Origin: an uncultured Opitutales bacterium
GTDB lineage: Bacteria; Verrucomicrobiota; Verrucomicrobiia; Opitutales; Intestinicryptomonadaceae
Assembly (NCBI GenBank): GCA_900546565.1
Contig: URDC01000023.1
Location: 1-26,978 of the forward strand
Direction: 5' to 3'
DNA: 26,978 nucleotides
Shown: in pieces, positions 1 to 8,531 of the stretch
Position numbering within the stretch: the first letter of the stretch is position 1
Layout of the letters: every line of letters starts with the position of its first letter
The notes under the pieces: generated by a model
The model's database searches: none
What the model was told of the DNA's origin: nothing
What the model saw: the letters and a program-made list of their open reading frames with translations, nothing else
Translations under genes and position numbers: made by a program

Positions 1-2
1 CA

Positions 3-24
3 ACATTGCGAAGCAATTTGCGCC
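3..24. repeat. Diverged partial copy of the 58-bp structured repeat
   Basis: This stretch matches the hairpin core of the repeats at 9308-9365 and 9443-9500 at 18 of 22 positions. The inner stem ATTGC/GCAAT is unchanged. Two of the differences fall in the hairpin loop. The other two fall in the flanking arm, where CAA (1-3) can pair with TTG (18-20) in place of the GCGG/CCGC pairing of the other copies. It lies downstream of phoB and is cut by the window edge, so its full extent is unknown. Confidence 0.4.
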
Positions 25-86
25 TGTGCCCGACATTTAAAATAATTCACCACCACCAAAGAAACGCGTCCTCGCGGCTTTTAGTT

Positions 87-764
87 TTAGTGGGACATTC
101 GGTAGCCGACGCCCCTTACCGTTTCGATGAGGTCGGATTTGCCGCCGAGTTTGCGCCGCAAGTTCAGTATCGCAACATCTACCGCCCTGTCGGTCACGGG
201 GTAGCCGTCGCCGTGCAAGTTGCGTATTATGGCGTCGCGCGAAAAGACGCGCCCCGTGTGGCGCATAAAAAGTTCGAGAATGGAAAATTCGTTGGCGGTA
301 AGGTCGAGGTGTTTCGCGCCGATTTTCGCCTCGTGGAATTCGGAGTCGAGCGTGATTCCGTGGACGGTAAACGCGCCTGCATGAGGCTCGCCCGAACGCA
401 GCCGCGCGCGGATACGCGCAAGCAGCACGCGGGGGCTGAACGGCTTTGTGATGTAGTCGTCCGCGCCGTAGTCGAGCCCGCTTACGATGTCGGATTCCTC
501 GCCGCGGGCGGTCAGGATTATAATCGGGATGCGCTCGAAATCGCCGCGCGAGCGGAAGATTCGGCAAAACTCCGTGCCGTCCATACCCGTCAACATCAGG
601 TCGAGCAGAATCAGGTCGAACCGCCCGCCGCGCTCGAAAAGTTTGAGGGCGTCTTCGGCGGAGGAAACGCGCTTGCACTCGAAGCCGTTTTTGCGCAGGT
701 TGAATTCGATAAGCTCCGCAATCGGGTCTTCGTCTTCGACAATTAAAATTTTTTCGTTAGCCAT
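87..764 (-). CDS. phoB: Phosphate regulon response regulator PhoB
   Basis: This is a 225-residue OmpR/PhoB-family response regulator that should activate phosphate-starvation genes when phosphorylated by PhoR. The receiver domain (about 4-118) shows the acidic pocket E10/D11, the phospho-acceptor D55 in LILLDLML, T85 and K107. The C-terminal winged-helix DNA-binding domain (about 128-223) ends in the typical VRGVGYRM segment. The length is normal for the family. The start lies 6 bp after the phoR stop, so the two genes are cotranscribed, with phoR first, the reverse of the E. coli order. The assignment to PhoB rather than another OmpR-type regulator rests on the divergent porin-pst-phoU operon. 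Confidence 0.93.
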   Translation of the reverse strand: MANEKILIVEDEDPIAELIEFNLRKNGFECKRVSSAEDALKLFERGGRFDLILLDLMLTGMDGTEFCRIFRSRGDFERIPIIILTARGEESDIVSGLDYGADDYITKPFSPRVLLARIRARLRSGEPHAGAFTVHGITLDSEFHEAKIGAKHLDLTANEFSILELFMRHTGRVFSRDAIIRNLHGDGYPVTDRAVDVAILNLRRKLGGKSDLIETVRGVGYRMSH

Positions 765-770
765 AAAAAA

Positions 771-2519
771 CTACGCCTTTTTGAAAGTGATTGTGAAACG
801 CGAGCCTTTGCCGAGCTCGCTTTCGGCCGAGACCGAGCCGCCGTGGAGTATGGCGATGTGCTTTACAAGCGCAAGCCCAAGCCCCGTGCCGCCGAGAACG
901 CGCGAACGCCCCTTGTCGACGCGGTAGAAACGTTCGAAGACACGCGGGAGATTTTCGCGCGAAATTCCCGCGCCGCTGTCGGCTACGGAAATTTCTACAA
1001 CGTCGCCGCCGTCCTTCGCCGACACCGCTATTTTGCAGGCTTTGCCGCCGTAGCGCACGGCGTTTGAAACCAGATTGCAGACGGCGATTTCGGCAAGGTG
1101 GGCGTCGACGGAAAATTCCAAAGCGGGCGGGCAATCGACATTCACGGCGTCGGAGTTGGATTCAATTTGCGATTCGTTGTCGGCGACGGCCAACGCCAAA
1201 ATGTCGGACACTTTAACGCGCTCGAAATTTTCGCCCGCGCGGGCGAATTCGACTTTCGAAAGCAGCAGCATATCGTCGACAAGCGCGGTCATTCTGTCGG
1301 CTTCCCTGATAATCGTGGGCAGAAAGCGTCGGGCGGCGTCGGCGTCGAAATTTTCCGAAACAGTTTCGGCAGCCATTTTGATTGACGTAATCGGCGTTTT
1401 AAGCTCGTGCGAAACGCCCGCGACAAACTCGCGCCGCAGCATATCGTTGCGGGTTTCCTCCGAAACGTCGCGCATTACGAAAAGCGCGCGGGCGTGCTTT
1501 GATTCATACGGCAGCGGAAAACCTGCAAGCCTGTAAGTTTTCTCGCGGAAATCGAACTGCGCCGAAACGGGCGCGGATTCCTTGAAGATTTTTTCGACCG
1601 CCGCAATTATCGCGGTGTTTCGGAACATACCCGCAACGCGCGGATTGCGGGGCGATTCCGACGCCGCGAAAATCTCGGAACACGCGCGGTTGTAGCGGCG
1701 CACTTCGCCGTCGGAAGAACATATAAATACGCAGTCGCGCATTTGCGAAAGGACTTCGTCAAGCTCGCAGTTGCGCTTGTTTAGAGAGCTGAGCCGCTTT
1801 TTCAAATCCGCGCCCATTTGCGAAAGCGAGTGCGACAACGCGGAGACTTCGGAAATGCGGCTCTCGGGAACGGCGGCGTCGAAACGTTCGCGGGCGAAGC
1901 TTTCCGCCGCCTTCGACAGTTCTTCAAGCGGGACGGAAATCTTGCGCGCCGTCCACAGCGAAAGCAAAACCGCAACAACGAGCGCGCCCGCCGAAAACCC
2001 GACAATCTCGCCCTTGAATGCCGCTTTCTGCGCCTGCGGAATCTGAATGTCGACCGACTGGCGCACGCAGTATTTCGGCGCGCCCGCCTGCCCCGCTCCC
2101 GCGGGCGCGGCGACATACACAAACTTGGAGCGCATTGTCTGCGAGTAGTGTCTGCCGACATTCGTCTTGCCCGCAAACGCCGCCTTTACTTCGGCGCGGT
2201 CGAGGTGGTTTTCCATGGAAGCCTTGTCGGCGAACGAATCGAAAATCACCGTCCCGTCGGGTTTGATGATAGTTGTGCGCACGCCGCTTTTTGCGGAGTA
2301 TTCGCCCAAAGCCGCCGCAATCCTGTCGGGCGCGATGCCCGCGTCGATGCACGCCGCAACAACCGCGACAGAGTCGCCCAAAAGACGCTGCGTATTGCGT
2401 TCTACCGAACGCGTCATAACCGAATAAGAAACCGCCGCGCCGCCCAAAATAACAACGGCACAGACCGAAAACGCCGCCGCAAACACGCGGCAAAAGATGG
2501 AATTAAAACCGTTTTTCAT
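771..2519 (-). CDS. phoR: Phosphate regulon sensor histidine kinase PhoR
   Basis: This is a 582-residue membrane sensor kinase and the partner of PhoB. Transmembrane segment 1 spans about 12-34 and segment 2 about 171-190. They enclose an extracytoplasmic domain of about 135 residues, which is larger than the short periplasmic loop of E. coli PhoR. A HAMP-like segment (about 190-245) and a PAS domain (about 250-355) follow. The HisKA motif FVAGVSHELKTP carries the phospho-acceptor H371. The ATPase domain has the N box (N482/N486), DSGAG (514-518) and GTGLGL (544-549). The chosen ATG places the first membrane segment at the N-terminus. An in-frame TTG at 2564 would add 15 residues with no signal-like features. 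A TACAAT element at 2583-2578 could be the -10 of its promoter. Confidence 0.92.
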   Translation of the reverse strand: MKNGFNSIFCRVFAAAFSVCAVVILGGAAVSYSVMTRSVERNTQRLLGDSVAVVAACIDAGIAPDRIAAALGEYSAKSGVRTTIIKPDGTVIFDSFADKASMENHLDRAEVKAAFAGKTNVGRHYSQTMRSKFVYVAAPAGAGQAGAPKYCVRQSVDIQIPQAQKAAFKGEIVGFSAGALVVAVLLSLWTARKISVPLEELSKAAESFARERFDAAVPESRISEVSALSHSLSQMGADLKKRLSSLNKRNCELDEVLSQMRDCVFICSSDGEVRRYNRACSEIFAASESPRNPRVAGMFRNTAIIAAVEKIFKESAPVSAQFDFREKTYRLAGFPLPYESKHARALFVMRDVSEETRNDMLRREFVAGVSHELKTPITSIKMAAETVSENFDADAARRFLPTIIREADRMTALVDDMLLLSKVEFARAGENFERVKVSDILALAVADNESQIESNSDAVNVDCPPALEFSVDAHLAEIAVCNLVSNAVRYGGKACKIAVSAKDGGDVVEISVADSGAGISRENLPRVFERFYRVDKGRSRVLGGTGLGLALVKHIAILHGGSVSAESELGKGSRFTITFKKA

Positions 2520-2583
2520 GATAACGAGAGAGTGAAAGCCCCAATAGTTGCGCCGCCCGAACAATGGTCAACACATAATTGTA

Positions 2584-2617
2584 CACTAACGAAAAACTAA
2601 CATTGGGCAAATAAAAT
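2584..2617 (+). promoter_or_regulatory. Candidate PhoB-dependent promoter of the porin-pst operon
   Basis: The 18-bp stretch CACTAACGAAAAACTAAC (2584-2601) contains ACTAAC twice, 11 bp apart. This matches the layout of a PhoB box (7-bp half-sites separated by 4 bp). Exactly 10 bp downstream is TAAAAT (2612-2617), the spacing between box and -10 seen in E. coli pho promoters such as phoA. There is no -35 hexamer, as expected for a PhoB-activated promoter. The half-site sequence differs from the E. coli CTGTCAT consensus, so the call rests on spacing and context. Confidence 0.6.
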
Positions 2618-2670
2618 CCTCACAAAGGAGTGCGAAACTCCAACGCAAATAAAACGAAAAGCAAACAAGC

Positions 2671-2688
2671 GTCTAATAAAAATCTAAC
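2671..2688 (+). promoter_or_regulatory. Second candidate PhoB box
   Basis: GTCTAATAAAAATCTAAC holds TCTAAT and TCTAAC, 11 bp apart, with the same CTAA core as the box at 2584-2601. Ten bp downstream is GAGAAT (2699-2704), a weak -10 match. A transcript from here would start very near the porin ATG. It may instead be an auxiliary PhoB site. Confidence 0.45.
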
Positions 2689-2733
2689 CGAACAGAGCGA
2701 GAATACGCGGACTTGAAAAAATCAGGCAATAGT

Positions 2734-3978
2734 ATGATGAATAATACAATCACAAAAATAGCCATCTGCGCCGCGGTTCTCGGACTCGCGTTCAACACCT
2801 ACGCGCAGGACAAACAAACACTCGACCTTCTCGTTTCGAAGGGTCTGATAACGCGCGCCGAAGCGGATTCGGTCGCGAAAAAATCGGTCGCGGTTGTCTC
2901 GCCGAAGGAGAAGGACGTGAAGTCGCTCAAACTCGAAGGACGTCTGCAAGTCCAGTATGAATACCTCGACAACAACGAAGACGGTGCGAGTCTCGACCCC
3001 AAAAGCACGTTCCTGATGCGCCGAATATTCCTCGGCGTTGGCGCGGACCTGGGCGCGGGCTGGAAGGCTGACATCGTAGCCGACTTTGCAAACGCAAAGG
3101 GCGGGTATCTCGAAAAGGCGTATATCTCGAAACGCTTCGACTGGAACTACCTCGACGGAACGGCGGACATCGGATACAAGAAGACGAACTTCGCGGTGGA
3201 GGAATACACCTCGTCGTCGAAGCTGCTTACAATCGAACGGTCGCTTGCGACGCGCTACTTCGCCGAAGACACGGACAAGCGCAAGCTCGGCATTGCCGGC
3301 CGCCACACGGGGCTTTTCTGGAACGGAAAGTTCGACAAGTTCGACGGCTTCAAATACGGGCTCTCGGTGACGAACGCCTACAACAACTCGCCCACGGGCA
3401 CTCCCGCCACGGGCTACACAAATACCGTTATGTTCGGCGCGAACGCGGCGTATGCAAAAAAATTCGACTTCGGCAAGGCGGAGCTCGGCGTCAACTTCGC
3501 CTACACAAACGGTATGAATGTCCTCGGCAAAGACGGCTACCGCTACGGCGACGTAATCGCGTTCAACCCGTATGTCAAGGCGACGGTCAAGGGGCTTGAT
3601 GTCTGGGGCGAATTCCTGTTCGCCAATGTCGGCAACGGCATATCCGAAGGCAAGGACGCGTCTCCAATGGGTGCGAACATCGGCGCGGAATATAAATTCG
3701 ACATCGGCGAACTCGGCAAAATCGCGCCCACAGTCAGGCTCGGGTGGCTCGATACCGACGGGCGCGGCGTGAAGATGTCCGACGGCATTCGCGACAGCAA
3801 CGCCCAAAACACCTACGACCGCGGCAAATCGGTCTATGTCGGGCTTAACTGGTACATAAAGGGCAACACCGTAAAATACCAGCTCGGCTACGAATACGCA
3901 AAGCTTGACGGCGGCTTCGGGGCTTCCGAAAGCGCGGACGCGAACGCTGTAAGAACACAAATACAAATTCTCTTCTAA
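2734..3978 (+). CDS. Phosphate-selective porin (OprP/OprO-like)
   Basis: This is an outer-membrane beta-barrel, about 414 residues from this start, resembling the Porin_O_P family (OprP/OprO), which takes up phosphate or polyphosphate. The signal peptide ends in NTYAQ. A short helical segment follows (about 26-50, DLLVSKGLITRAEADSVAKK), as is common ahead of this barrel. The rest alternates aromatic and glycine-rich strands and ends in a C-terminal phenylalanine (QIQILF), the usual OMP assembly signal. An in-frame TTG at 2713 is an alternative start. ATG 2734 or 2737 is preferred because of the weak AGG upstream and the standard signal length. It is first in the operon, behind two PhoB-box candidates. 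Phosphate specificity is inferred from the neighbours. Confidence 0.87.
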   Translation: MMNNTITKIAICAAVLGLAFNTYAQDKQTLDLLVSKGLITRAEADSVAKKSVAVVSPKEKDVKSLKLEGRLQVQYEYLDNNEDGASLDPKSTFLMRRIFLGVGADLGAGWKADIVADFANAKGGYLEKAYISKRFDWNYLDGTADIGYKKTNFAVEEYTSSSKLLTIERSLATRYFAEDTDKRKLGIAGRHTGLFWNGKFDKFDGFKYGLSVTNAYNNSPTGTPATGYTNTVMFGANAAYAKKFDFGKAELGVNFAYTNGMNVLGKDGYRYGDVIAFNPYVKATVKGLDVWGEFLFANVGNGISEGKDASPMGANIGAEYKFDIGELGKIAPTVRLGWLDTDGRGVKMSDGIRDSNAQNTYDRGKSVYVGLNWYIKGNTVKYQLGYEYAKLDGGFGASESADANAVRTQIQILF

Positions 3979-4026
3979 CAATACAAACAAACACAAAATA
4001 ATTTTTCAAAAACGAAAGGCAAAAAT

Positions 4027-4851
4027 ATGAAAACCTCGAAAATACTCAAAACAATCGCAATAGCCTCGACGCTCGTAGCCTCTGCTACGGCGTTCGCGCA
4101 AAACATCTCGATAGACGGTTCGACGACCGTCGGGCCAATCGCAAAAGCCTTCGCCGAATACTTCAAGGAAACCAACCCGAATGTAAACATCACAATCAGC
4201 GAATCGGGCAGCGGCAACGGCGTAAAGAGCCTCATGAACGGACTGTGCAACATCGCCACGATGTCGCGCTTTATGAAGGCAAACGAGTTTAAAAGCTGCG
4301 TCGACAAGGGTGTTCTACCCGTGGCAAGCGCAATCGCCTACGACGGGCTCGCGGTGATTGTCAACCCGCAGAACAAGGTTTCCGCGCTCACATCGGCGCA
4401 GATTGCCGACATCTACACGGGTAAAATCTCGAACTGGAAAGAGCTTGGCGGCGACGACGCGAAAATCGTGGTAATCAGCCGAGACACAAACAGCGGCACG
4501 TACGAAACCTTCAACGAGCTCATTCTCAAAAAAGCCCCCATCTGCAAGGACGCCGAATATGTGGGCTCGAACGGACAGGCTCGCTCTCGCGTTAACTCGA
4601 CGAAATACGCCGTGGCGTATGTGGGTCTGGGCTTTGCCGACAATACCGTAAAGGCGGTATCGGTTGACGGAGTTCTGCCCTCGCCGCAAACGGTTTCGAC
4701 GGGCAAATACCCGATTGCGCGCCCGCTTTATATGTTCACAAACGGGCTCCCGAAAATGGGAAGCACACTGTTCAACTTCCTTACGCTGTATCTCTCGCCC
4801 GAAGGCAGGGAGATAATCTCCGACCTCGGGTTCGTTCCCGTTTGCAAATAA
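4027..4851 (+). CDS. pstS: Phosphate-binding protein PstS
   Basis: This is the periplasmic phosphate-binding component of the PstSCAB importer, 274 residues. A Sec signal peptide ends near ATAFAQ. No lipobox cysteine is present, so the protein is probably soluble. Phosphate-pocket motifs of the PstS family are visible: IDGSTTVGPIAKAF near the mature N-terminus, ESGSGNG with SLMNGLCNIATMSR, and SRDTNSGTYETF. A Shine-Dalgarno-like AAAGG precedes the ATG by about 8 bp. It follows the porin by 48 bp and precedes pstC by 19 bp, so it should be cotranscribed with both. Confidence 0.95.
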   Translation: MKTSKILKTIAIASTLVASATAFAQNISIDGSTTVGPIAKAFAEYFKETNPNVNITISESGSGNGVKSLMNGLCNIATMSRFMKANEFKSCVDKGVLPVASAIAYDGLAVIVNPQNKVSALTSAQIADIYTGKISNWKELGGDDAKIVVISRDTNSGTYETFNELILKKAPICKDAEYVGSNGQARSRVNSTKYAVAYVGLGFADNTVKAVSVDGVLPSPQTVSTGKYPIARPLYMFTNGLPKMGSTLFNFLTLYLSPEGREIISDLGFVPVCK

Positions 4852-4870
4852 CCGAACAGAAATTCCGTCA

Positions 4871-5998
4871 ATGAAAAATCCGCAAAGAAAACCGCTAATA
4901 CTTGGCGAGGCGGGCAGTTTGCGCCGCTACCTCGCAGATAGACTGGGACGTTTTGTCCTGTTCTCTATAACGTCGATTCCGACGCTCGCGATAGTCTTTA
5001 TGATATTTTTCATTGCGAAGGAATCCATGCCCTTCTTCGAAAACCTGAAATATGCGAAGGAGTTTTTCACTTCCACCGACTGGACGCCGAGCGCGGCAAA
5101 TCCCGCGTTCGGCGCGGTCGGAATTTTCTACGGAACGGCGATGGTGACAGTTGTTTCGTGCGCCGTTGCCGTGCCGCTCGGCATACTCGTGGCGGTCGGG
5201 CTTTCCGAAATAATATCGGCGCGCGCCGCGGGAATTTTCAAGCCGATAGTCGAACTTCTGGCCGCAATCCCGTCGGTAGTCTACGGCTTTTTTGCAATCG
5301 TCGTTTTTGCGCCGTTGTTGCAGGAGCACGGCGGCGCGCTCGTATGCGGGTTTATAGTGGCAGCGGGTCTTCCCGTATGCGCGGTGCTTGCGCTGTGCGC
5401 GCGCGAAAGCGCAAAAACAAAAATCTCGAAACATAAAAACGCCGCGGGATTTACCGCGGGCGCAATCGGGTTTTGTCTGCCCGCGACGGTTTTGGGACTT
5501 GCCGCACACAAGTCGCTGGGAATTGAAATTTCGAGCGGCACGAACGCCTTCAACGCCTCGATAATACTTGCGATAATGGCGTTGCCGACAATCGTCAGCA
5601 TCTCGCAGGACGCCCTCTCGGCGGTCGGGCGCGACATGCGAGAAGGCTCGCTCGCGCTCGGGGCTACAAAAACCGAAACCATTTTCAAAGTCGTGATTCC
5701 CTGCGCCAAAAGCGGCATAGCCGTGGCCGTGATACTCGGACTTATGCGCGTGGTGGGAGAGACTATGGTCGTGTGGATGGCGAGCGGAAATTCGCTGAAA
5801 ATCCCCGAACCCTTCTACAACATCTTCGAGCCCGTAAGAACTATGACCGCCACAATCGCCGGCGAAATGGGCGAAGCCGACCAAAGCACGGGTTCGGCGC
5901 GCTACCACGTTTTATTCGCACTAAGCTCGTGCCTGCTGCTTGTGGCTCTCGCGATGAATGCGGCGGGAAGATACGTCGGAAAATCAAAACTCAAATAA
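4871..5998 (+). CDS. pstC: Phosphate ABC transporter permease PstC, with an insertion
   Basis: This is an inner-membrane permease of the Pst importer, 375 residues. The family core is clear: transmembrane segments near 28-50, 82-112 and 122-150, the cytoplasmic coupling (EAA) loop MREGSLALGATKTETIFKVV (about 256-275), and further segments to the end. About 55 residues (157-212) are inserted between the VYGFFAIVVFAPLL segment and the ILAIMALPTIVS segment. The insert contains two hydrophobic stretches (about 158-176 and 192-212) joined by a basic linker, consistent with an extra membrane hairpin. Typical PstC proteins of this subtype are about 300-330 residues. Only 4 bp separate its stop from pstA. 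Confidence 0.93.
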   Translation: MKNPQRKPLILGEAGSLRRYLADRLGRFVLFSITSIPTLAIVFMIFFIAKESMPFFENLKYAKEFFTSTDWTPSAANPAFGAVGIFYGTAMVTVVSCAVAVPLGILVAVGLSEIISARAAGIFKPIVELLAAIPSVVYGFFAIVVFAPLLQEHGGALVCGFIVAAGLPVCAVLALCARESAKTKISKHKNAAGFTAGAIGFCLPATVLGLAAHKSLGIEISSGTNAFNASIILAIMALPTIVSISQDALSAVGRDMREGSLALGATKTETIFKVVIPCAKSGIAVAVILGLMRVVGETMVVWMASGNSLKIPEPFYNIFEPVRTMTATIAGEMGEADQSTGSARYHVLFALSSCLLLVALAMNAAGRYVGKSKLK

Positions 5999-6002
5999 GA
6001 AT

Positions 6003-7703
6003 ATGAACGACAATTCGAGAAAAATTCTTGATTCCTCATTCCGCAAGATCGCCGTTTTCGCGCTCGCGCTGATGTGCGCTGCGGTGGCGGCGTTCACGGT
6101 TCCGATTCTCGTCAAGGGCGTCGGCGCGTTCGCCTTCACCGCCACAAGCGAGCACGAAAAATTTCTGCGCGAATACGACAACACCGACATCTCCTCTGCC
6201 GAAGAATTGCGCATATCGAAGACCGACGCGGCAAAGAAAAGGATATTTGACGCCGTTGCCGACTACGAAAGCAAAACGTCTGCGGAGGCCGAAAATGCGC
6301 TAAACAAAAAGCTTTCCGATGCGTTCGAGAAATGGCAAACGCTCGAACCCGAACTTCTCGCCGCCGCAAAACTCTCCGTTGCGGAACGCACCGCAAGACT
6401 CTCCGAACTCTCGAAATCCGTTTGGGGCGGATTTTCGCAAACGCTTGAAGCGGCCTCTAAAACTGCGGTTTCGGAGGGCGCGGCGATTTCGTTCGAAAAA
6501 TTTCTCGGCAAACTTGCGGCGGAAATCCCCGAACGCGCAAAAAAGCTATCGGCGAAAATATCGAAAAACACGCGTCTTTCATTAGGCGCAAAATCGGCAA
6601 TCCGCCGCGCGCTATCGGCTGCGGCGGTAAAACAAATAGAGGCGGAGAGCGCACGGCTGGCGGAACTTAATTCGGCATATTTTGCGTTCGAGGGCGGTGT
6701 CCGAAAACTGCTCGGCCCGCGCAACGCCGCGCAAAAGGCGTCCGAAAAACTTCCCCGCAACAAATACGGACAAACGCGCTACAACATGGCAAAAAAGGTC
6801 TTCGCCGATAGTGTAGAAAAAATCAGAATCCGCAAAGTCGAAGCGGACGGAACGCGCGTGCTTGCAACGGTGAAAACTTCGGAATTTTTCGCGAATACGC
6901 CCGTGGAAAAAATCCTCGAAGAAATCGACAAAAATTTCGACGCGCTCACCGCGCCGCACTTTGTTTTCTACTTCGGTTTTTTTACCGACGACCCGATAGA
7001 CGCCAATATTTTCGGCGGGATATTCCCGATGATTGCGGGCACGTTCTACCTCACGCTCGGGGCAATGCTAATATCCGCGCCGCTCGGGATAATCGCGGCA
7101 ATCTACTTTTCGGAATACGCGAAGGACTCGCCGGCGACTGCCGTTTTGCGTATGTGTGTGGGAACTCTCGCGGGCGTGCCTTCGATAATCTTCGGGCTTT
7201 TCGGCTTGGCGTTTTTGATAAACACGGTGAAAATTTCCGACGGCAAAAGCGTTCTTGCGGGCGCGGTAACGCTTTCGCTTCTGATTCTGCCTACGATTAT
7301 TCAAAGCTGTGTGGAGTCGCTTAAAAGTGTGCCGAATGCCTATCGCGAGGCGTCCTACGGGCTTGGCGCGGGAAAGTGGAAAACAATATGTTCGGTAATT
7401 CTGCCCGCCGCCCTGCCATCTATGCTCACGGGCATAATTATTTCGATGGGACGCGCCGCGGGCGAAACCGCCCCGATAATATTCACCGCCGCTACGAGCA
7501 CGGGTGTCGCCCTCGGTTTGGGAGAGCTTTTCAGCCAGCCGACCCCCGCACTTCCGTGGAGCATTTACAACATCTGTTCCGAGCACGAAGCCGCCGAAAT
7601 GGTAGAGCACGTCCAATACGGAATGGTGTTCACCCTTATGGCAATCGTGCTTTCGCTCAACCTTGCGGCTATAATAATACGGGCAAAACTTCAAAAAAGA
7701 TAG
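6003..7703 (+). CDS. pstA: Phosphate ABC transporter permease PstA, with a large extra domain
   Basis: This is the second Pst permease, 566 residues, about twice the usual length of roughly 280-300. Transmembrane segment 1 is at about 15-40. It is followed by about 290 residues (45-335) rich in Lys, Glu and Ala and apparently helical. The permease core then starts at FGGIFPMIAGTFYLTLG and contains the coupling loop AYREASYGLGAGKWKTI. The extra domain should be extracytoplasmic. Some proteobacterial PstA proteins also carry an N-terminal extracytoplasmic domain (DUF3333), but homology to it cannot be judged by eye. The ATG at 6003, just after the pstC stop, is chosen over one at 5958 inside pstC because it places the first membrane segment normally. 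Confidence 0.9.
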   Translation: MNDNSRKILDSSFRKIAVFALALMCAAVAAFTVPILVKGVGAFAFTATSEHEKFLREYDNTDISSAEELRISKTDAAKKRIFDAVADYESKTSAEAENALNKKLSDAFEKWQTLEPELLAAAKLSVAERTARLSELSKSVWGGFSQTLEAASKTAVSEGAAISFEKFLGKLAAEIPERAKKLSAKISKNTRLSLGAKSAIRRALSAAAVKQIEAESARLAELNSAYFAFEGGVRKLLGPRNAAQKASEKLPRNKYGQTRYNMAKKVFADSVEKIRIRKVEADGTRVLATVKTSEFFANTPVEKILEEIDKNFDALTAPHFVFYFGFFTDDPIDANIFGGIFPMIAGTFYLTLGAMLISAPLGIIAAIYFSEYAKDSPATAVLRMCVGTLAGVPSIIFGLFGLAFLINTVKISDGKSVLAGAVTLSLLILPTIIQSCVESLKSVPNAYREASYGLGAGKWKTICSVILPAALPSMLTGIIISMGRAAGETAPIIFTAATSTGVALGLGELFSQPTPALPWSIYNICSEHEAAEMVEHVQYGMVFTLMAIVLSLNLAAIIIRAKLQKR

Positions 7704-7708
7704 TTATT

Positions 7709-8530
7709 ATGCAACAATACAAACAATCCGAAATTGATACAAATTCAGAAACGCAACCGGCGCAATCAGGCGTCGACGCGCCCGTTGTGTCGGCGCGGGA
7801 TTTCTGCGTGTATTACGGCAACCACAAAGCCGTGAAGAATGTCGACGCCGATTTTATGCGCGGCAAAACCACCGCCATAATAGGCCCGAGCGGCTGCGGC
7901 AAAAGCACATTTCTGCGCTGCATAAACAGAATGAACGACCTTGTGGAAGGCTGCCGCACAACGGGCTCGCTGACGCTAAACGGCACGGACATCTACGACC
8001 GCCGCCTCGACGTCGTAGAGCTGCGCCGCCGCGTGGGAATGGTTTTCCAGCGTCCTAATCCGTTTCCCAAGAGCATATACGACAATGTAGCCTACGGGGT
8101 TCGTTTGCAGGGGCGCGTTGCCCGCGCCGAGCTCGACCAAATTGTCGAAAAATCGCTGCGCCAATCCGCGTTGTGGGACGAAGTAAAAGACAGACTTTCG
8201 TCGAGCGCGCTCGGGCTTTCGGGCGGGCAGCAGCAGCGTCTTTGCATAGCCCGCGCCCTCGCTATAAAGCCCGAAATTCTGCTTATGGACGAACCTTGCA
8301 GCGCGCTCGACCCGAAGTCGACCGCGCGAATCGAAGACCTCATTTCCGAACTGTCGGGCGAATACACAATCGCAATCGTCACCCACAACATGCAGCAGGC
8401 CTCGCGCGTATCGGACTACACCGCCTTCTTCTACGAAGGTCATCTCATCGAATTCGGCGACACCGCAAAAATTTTTACAAACCCGCAAAAAAAGGAAACA
8501 AACGACTACATAACAGGAAGGTTCGGCTGA
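7709..8530 (+). CDS. pstB: Phosphate ABC transporter ATPase PstB
   Basis: This is the cytoplasmic ATPase that powers phosphate import, 273 residues. It shows Walker A GPSGCGKST (59-67), the Q-loop Q114, the ABC signature LSGGQQQR (170-177), Walker B LLMDEP with D194/E195, and the H-loop H226. NRMNDLVEGCRTTG and FQRPNPFPKSIYDNVAYG are hallmarks of PstB within the ABC superfamily. The first 25 or so residues are a polar extension that varies in the family. The start ATG lies 5 bp after the pstA stop. A longer upstream reading frame overlaps pstA and is not supported by homology. Confidence 0.96.
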   Translation: MQQYKQSEIDTNSETQPAQSGVDAPVVSARDFCVYYGNHKAVKNVDADFMRGKTTAIIGPSGCGKSTFLRCINRMNDLVEGCRTTGSLTLNGTDIYDRRLDVVELRRRVGMVFQRPNPFPKSIYDNVAYGVRLQGRVARAELDQIVEKSLRQSALWDEVKDRLSSSALGLSGGQQQRLCIARALAIKPEILLMDEPCSALDPKSTARIEDLISELSGEYTIAIVTHNMQQASRVSDYTAFFYEGHLIEFGDTAKIFTNPQKKETNDYITGRFG

Positions 8531-8531
8531 T

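Noticed and set aside
61..86. Terminator after phoB
   Set aside because: Only a 4-bp CGCG/CGCG stem followed by a broken T-run is visible, which is too weak to call.
2520..2564. Upstream TTG start for phoR
   Set aside because: The 15 extra residues look unlike the start of a membrane sensor, and a good ATG at 2519 directly precedes transmembrane segment 1.
2722..3996. Long open frame antisense to the porin (and similar antisense frames over other genes)
   Set aside because: GC-rich genes of this type leave long open antisense frames. The porin strand has a signal peptide, barrel pattern and operon context; the antisense frame has none.
7376..7708. N-terminal extension of PstB reading through the end of pstA
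   Set aside because: The extension is out of frame with pstA and has no ABC-transporter features. ATG 7709 gives a normal PstB length.
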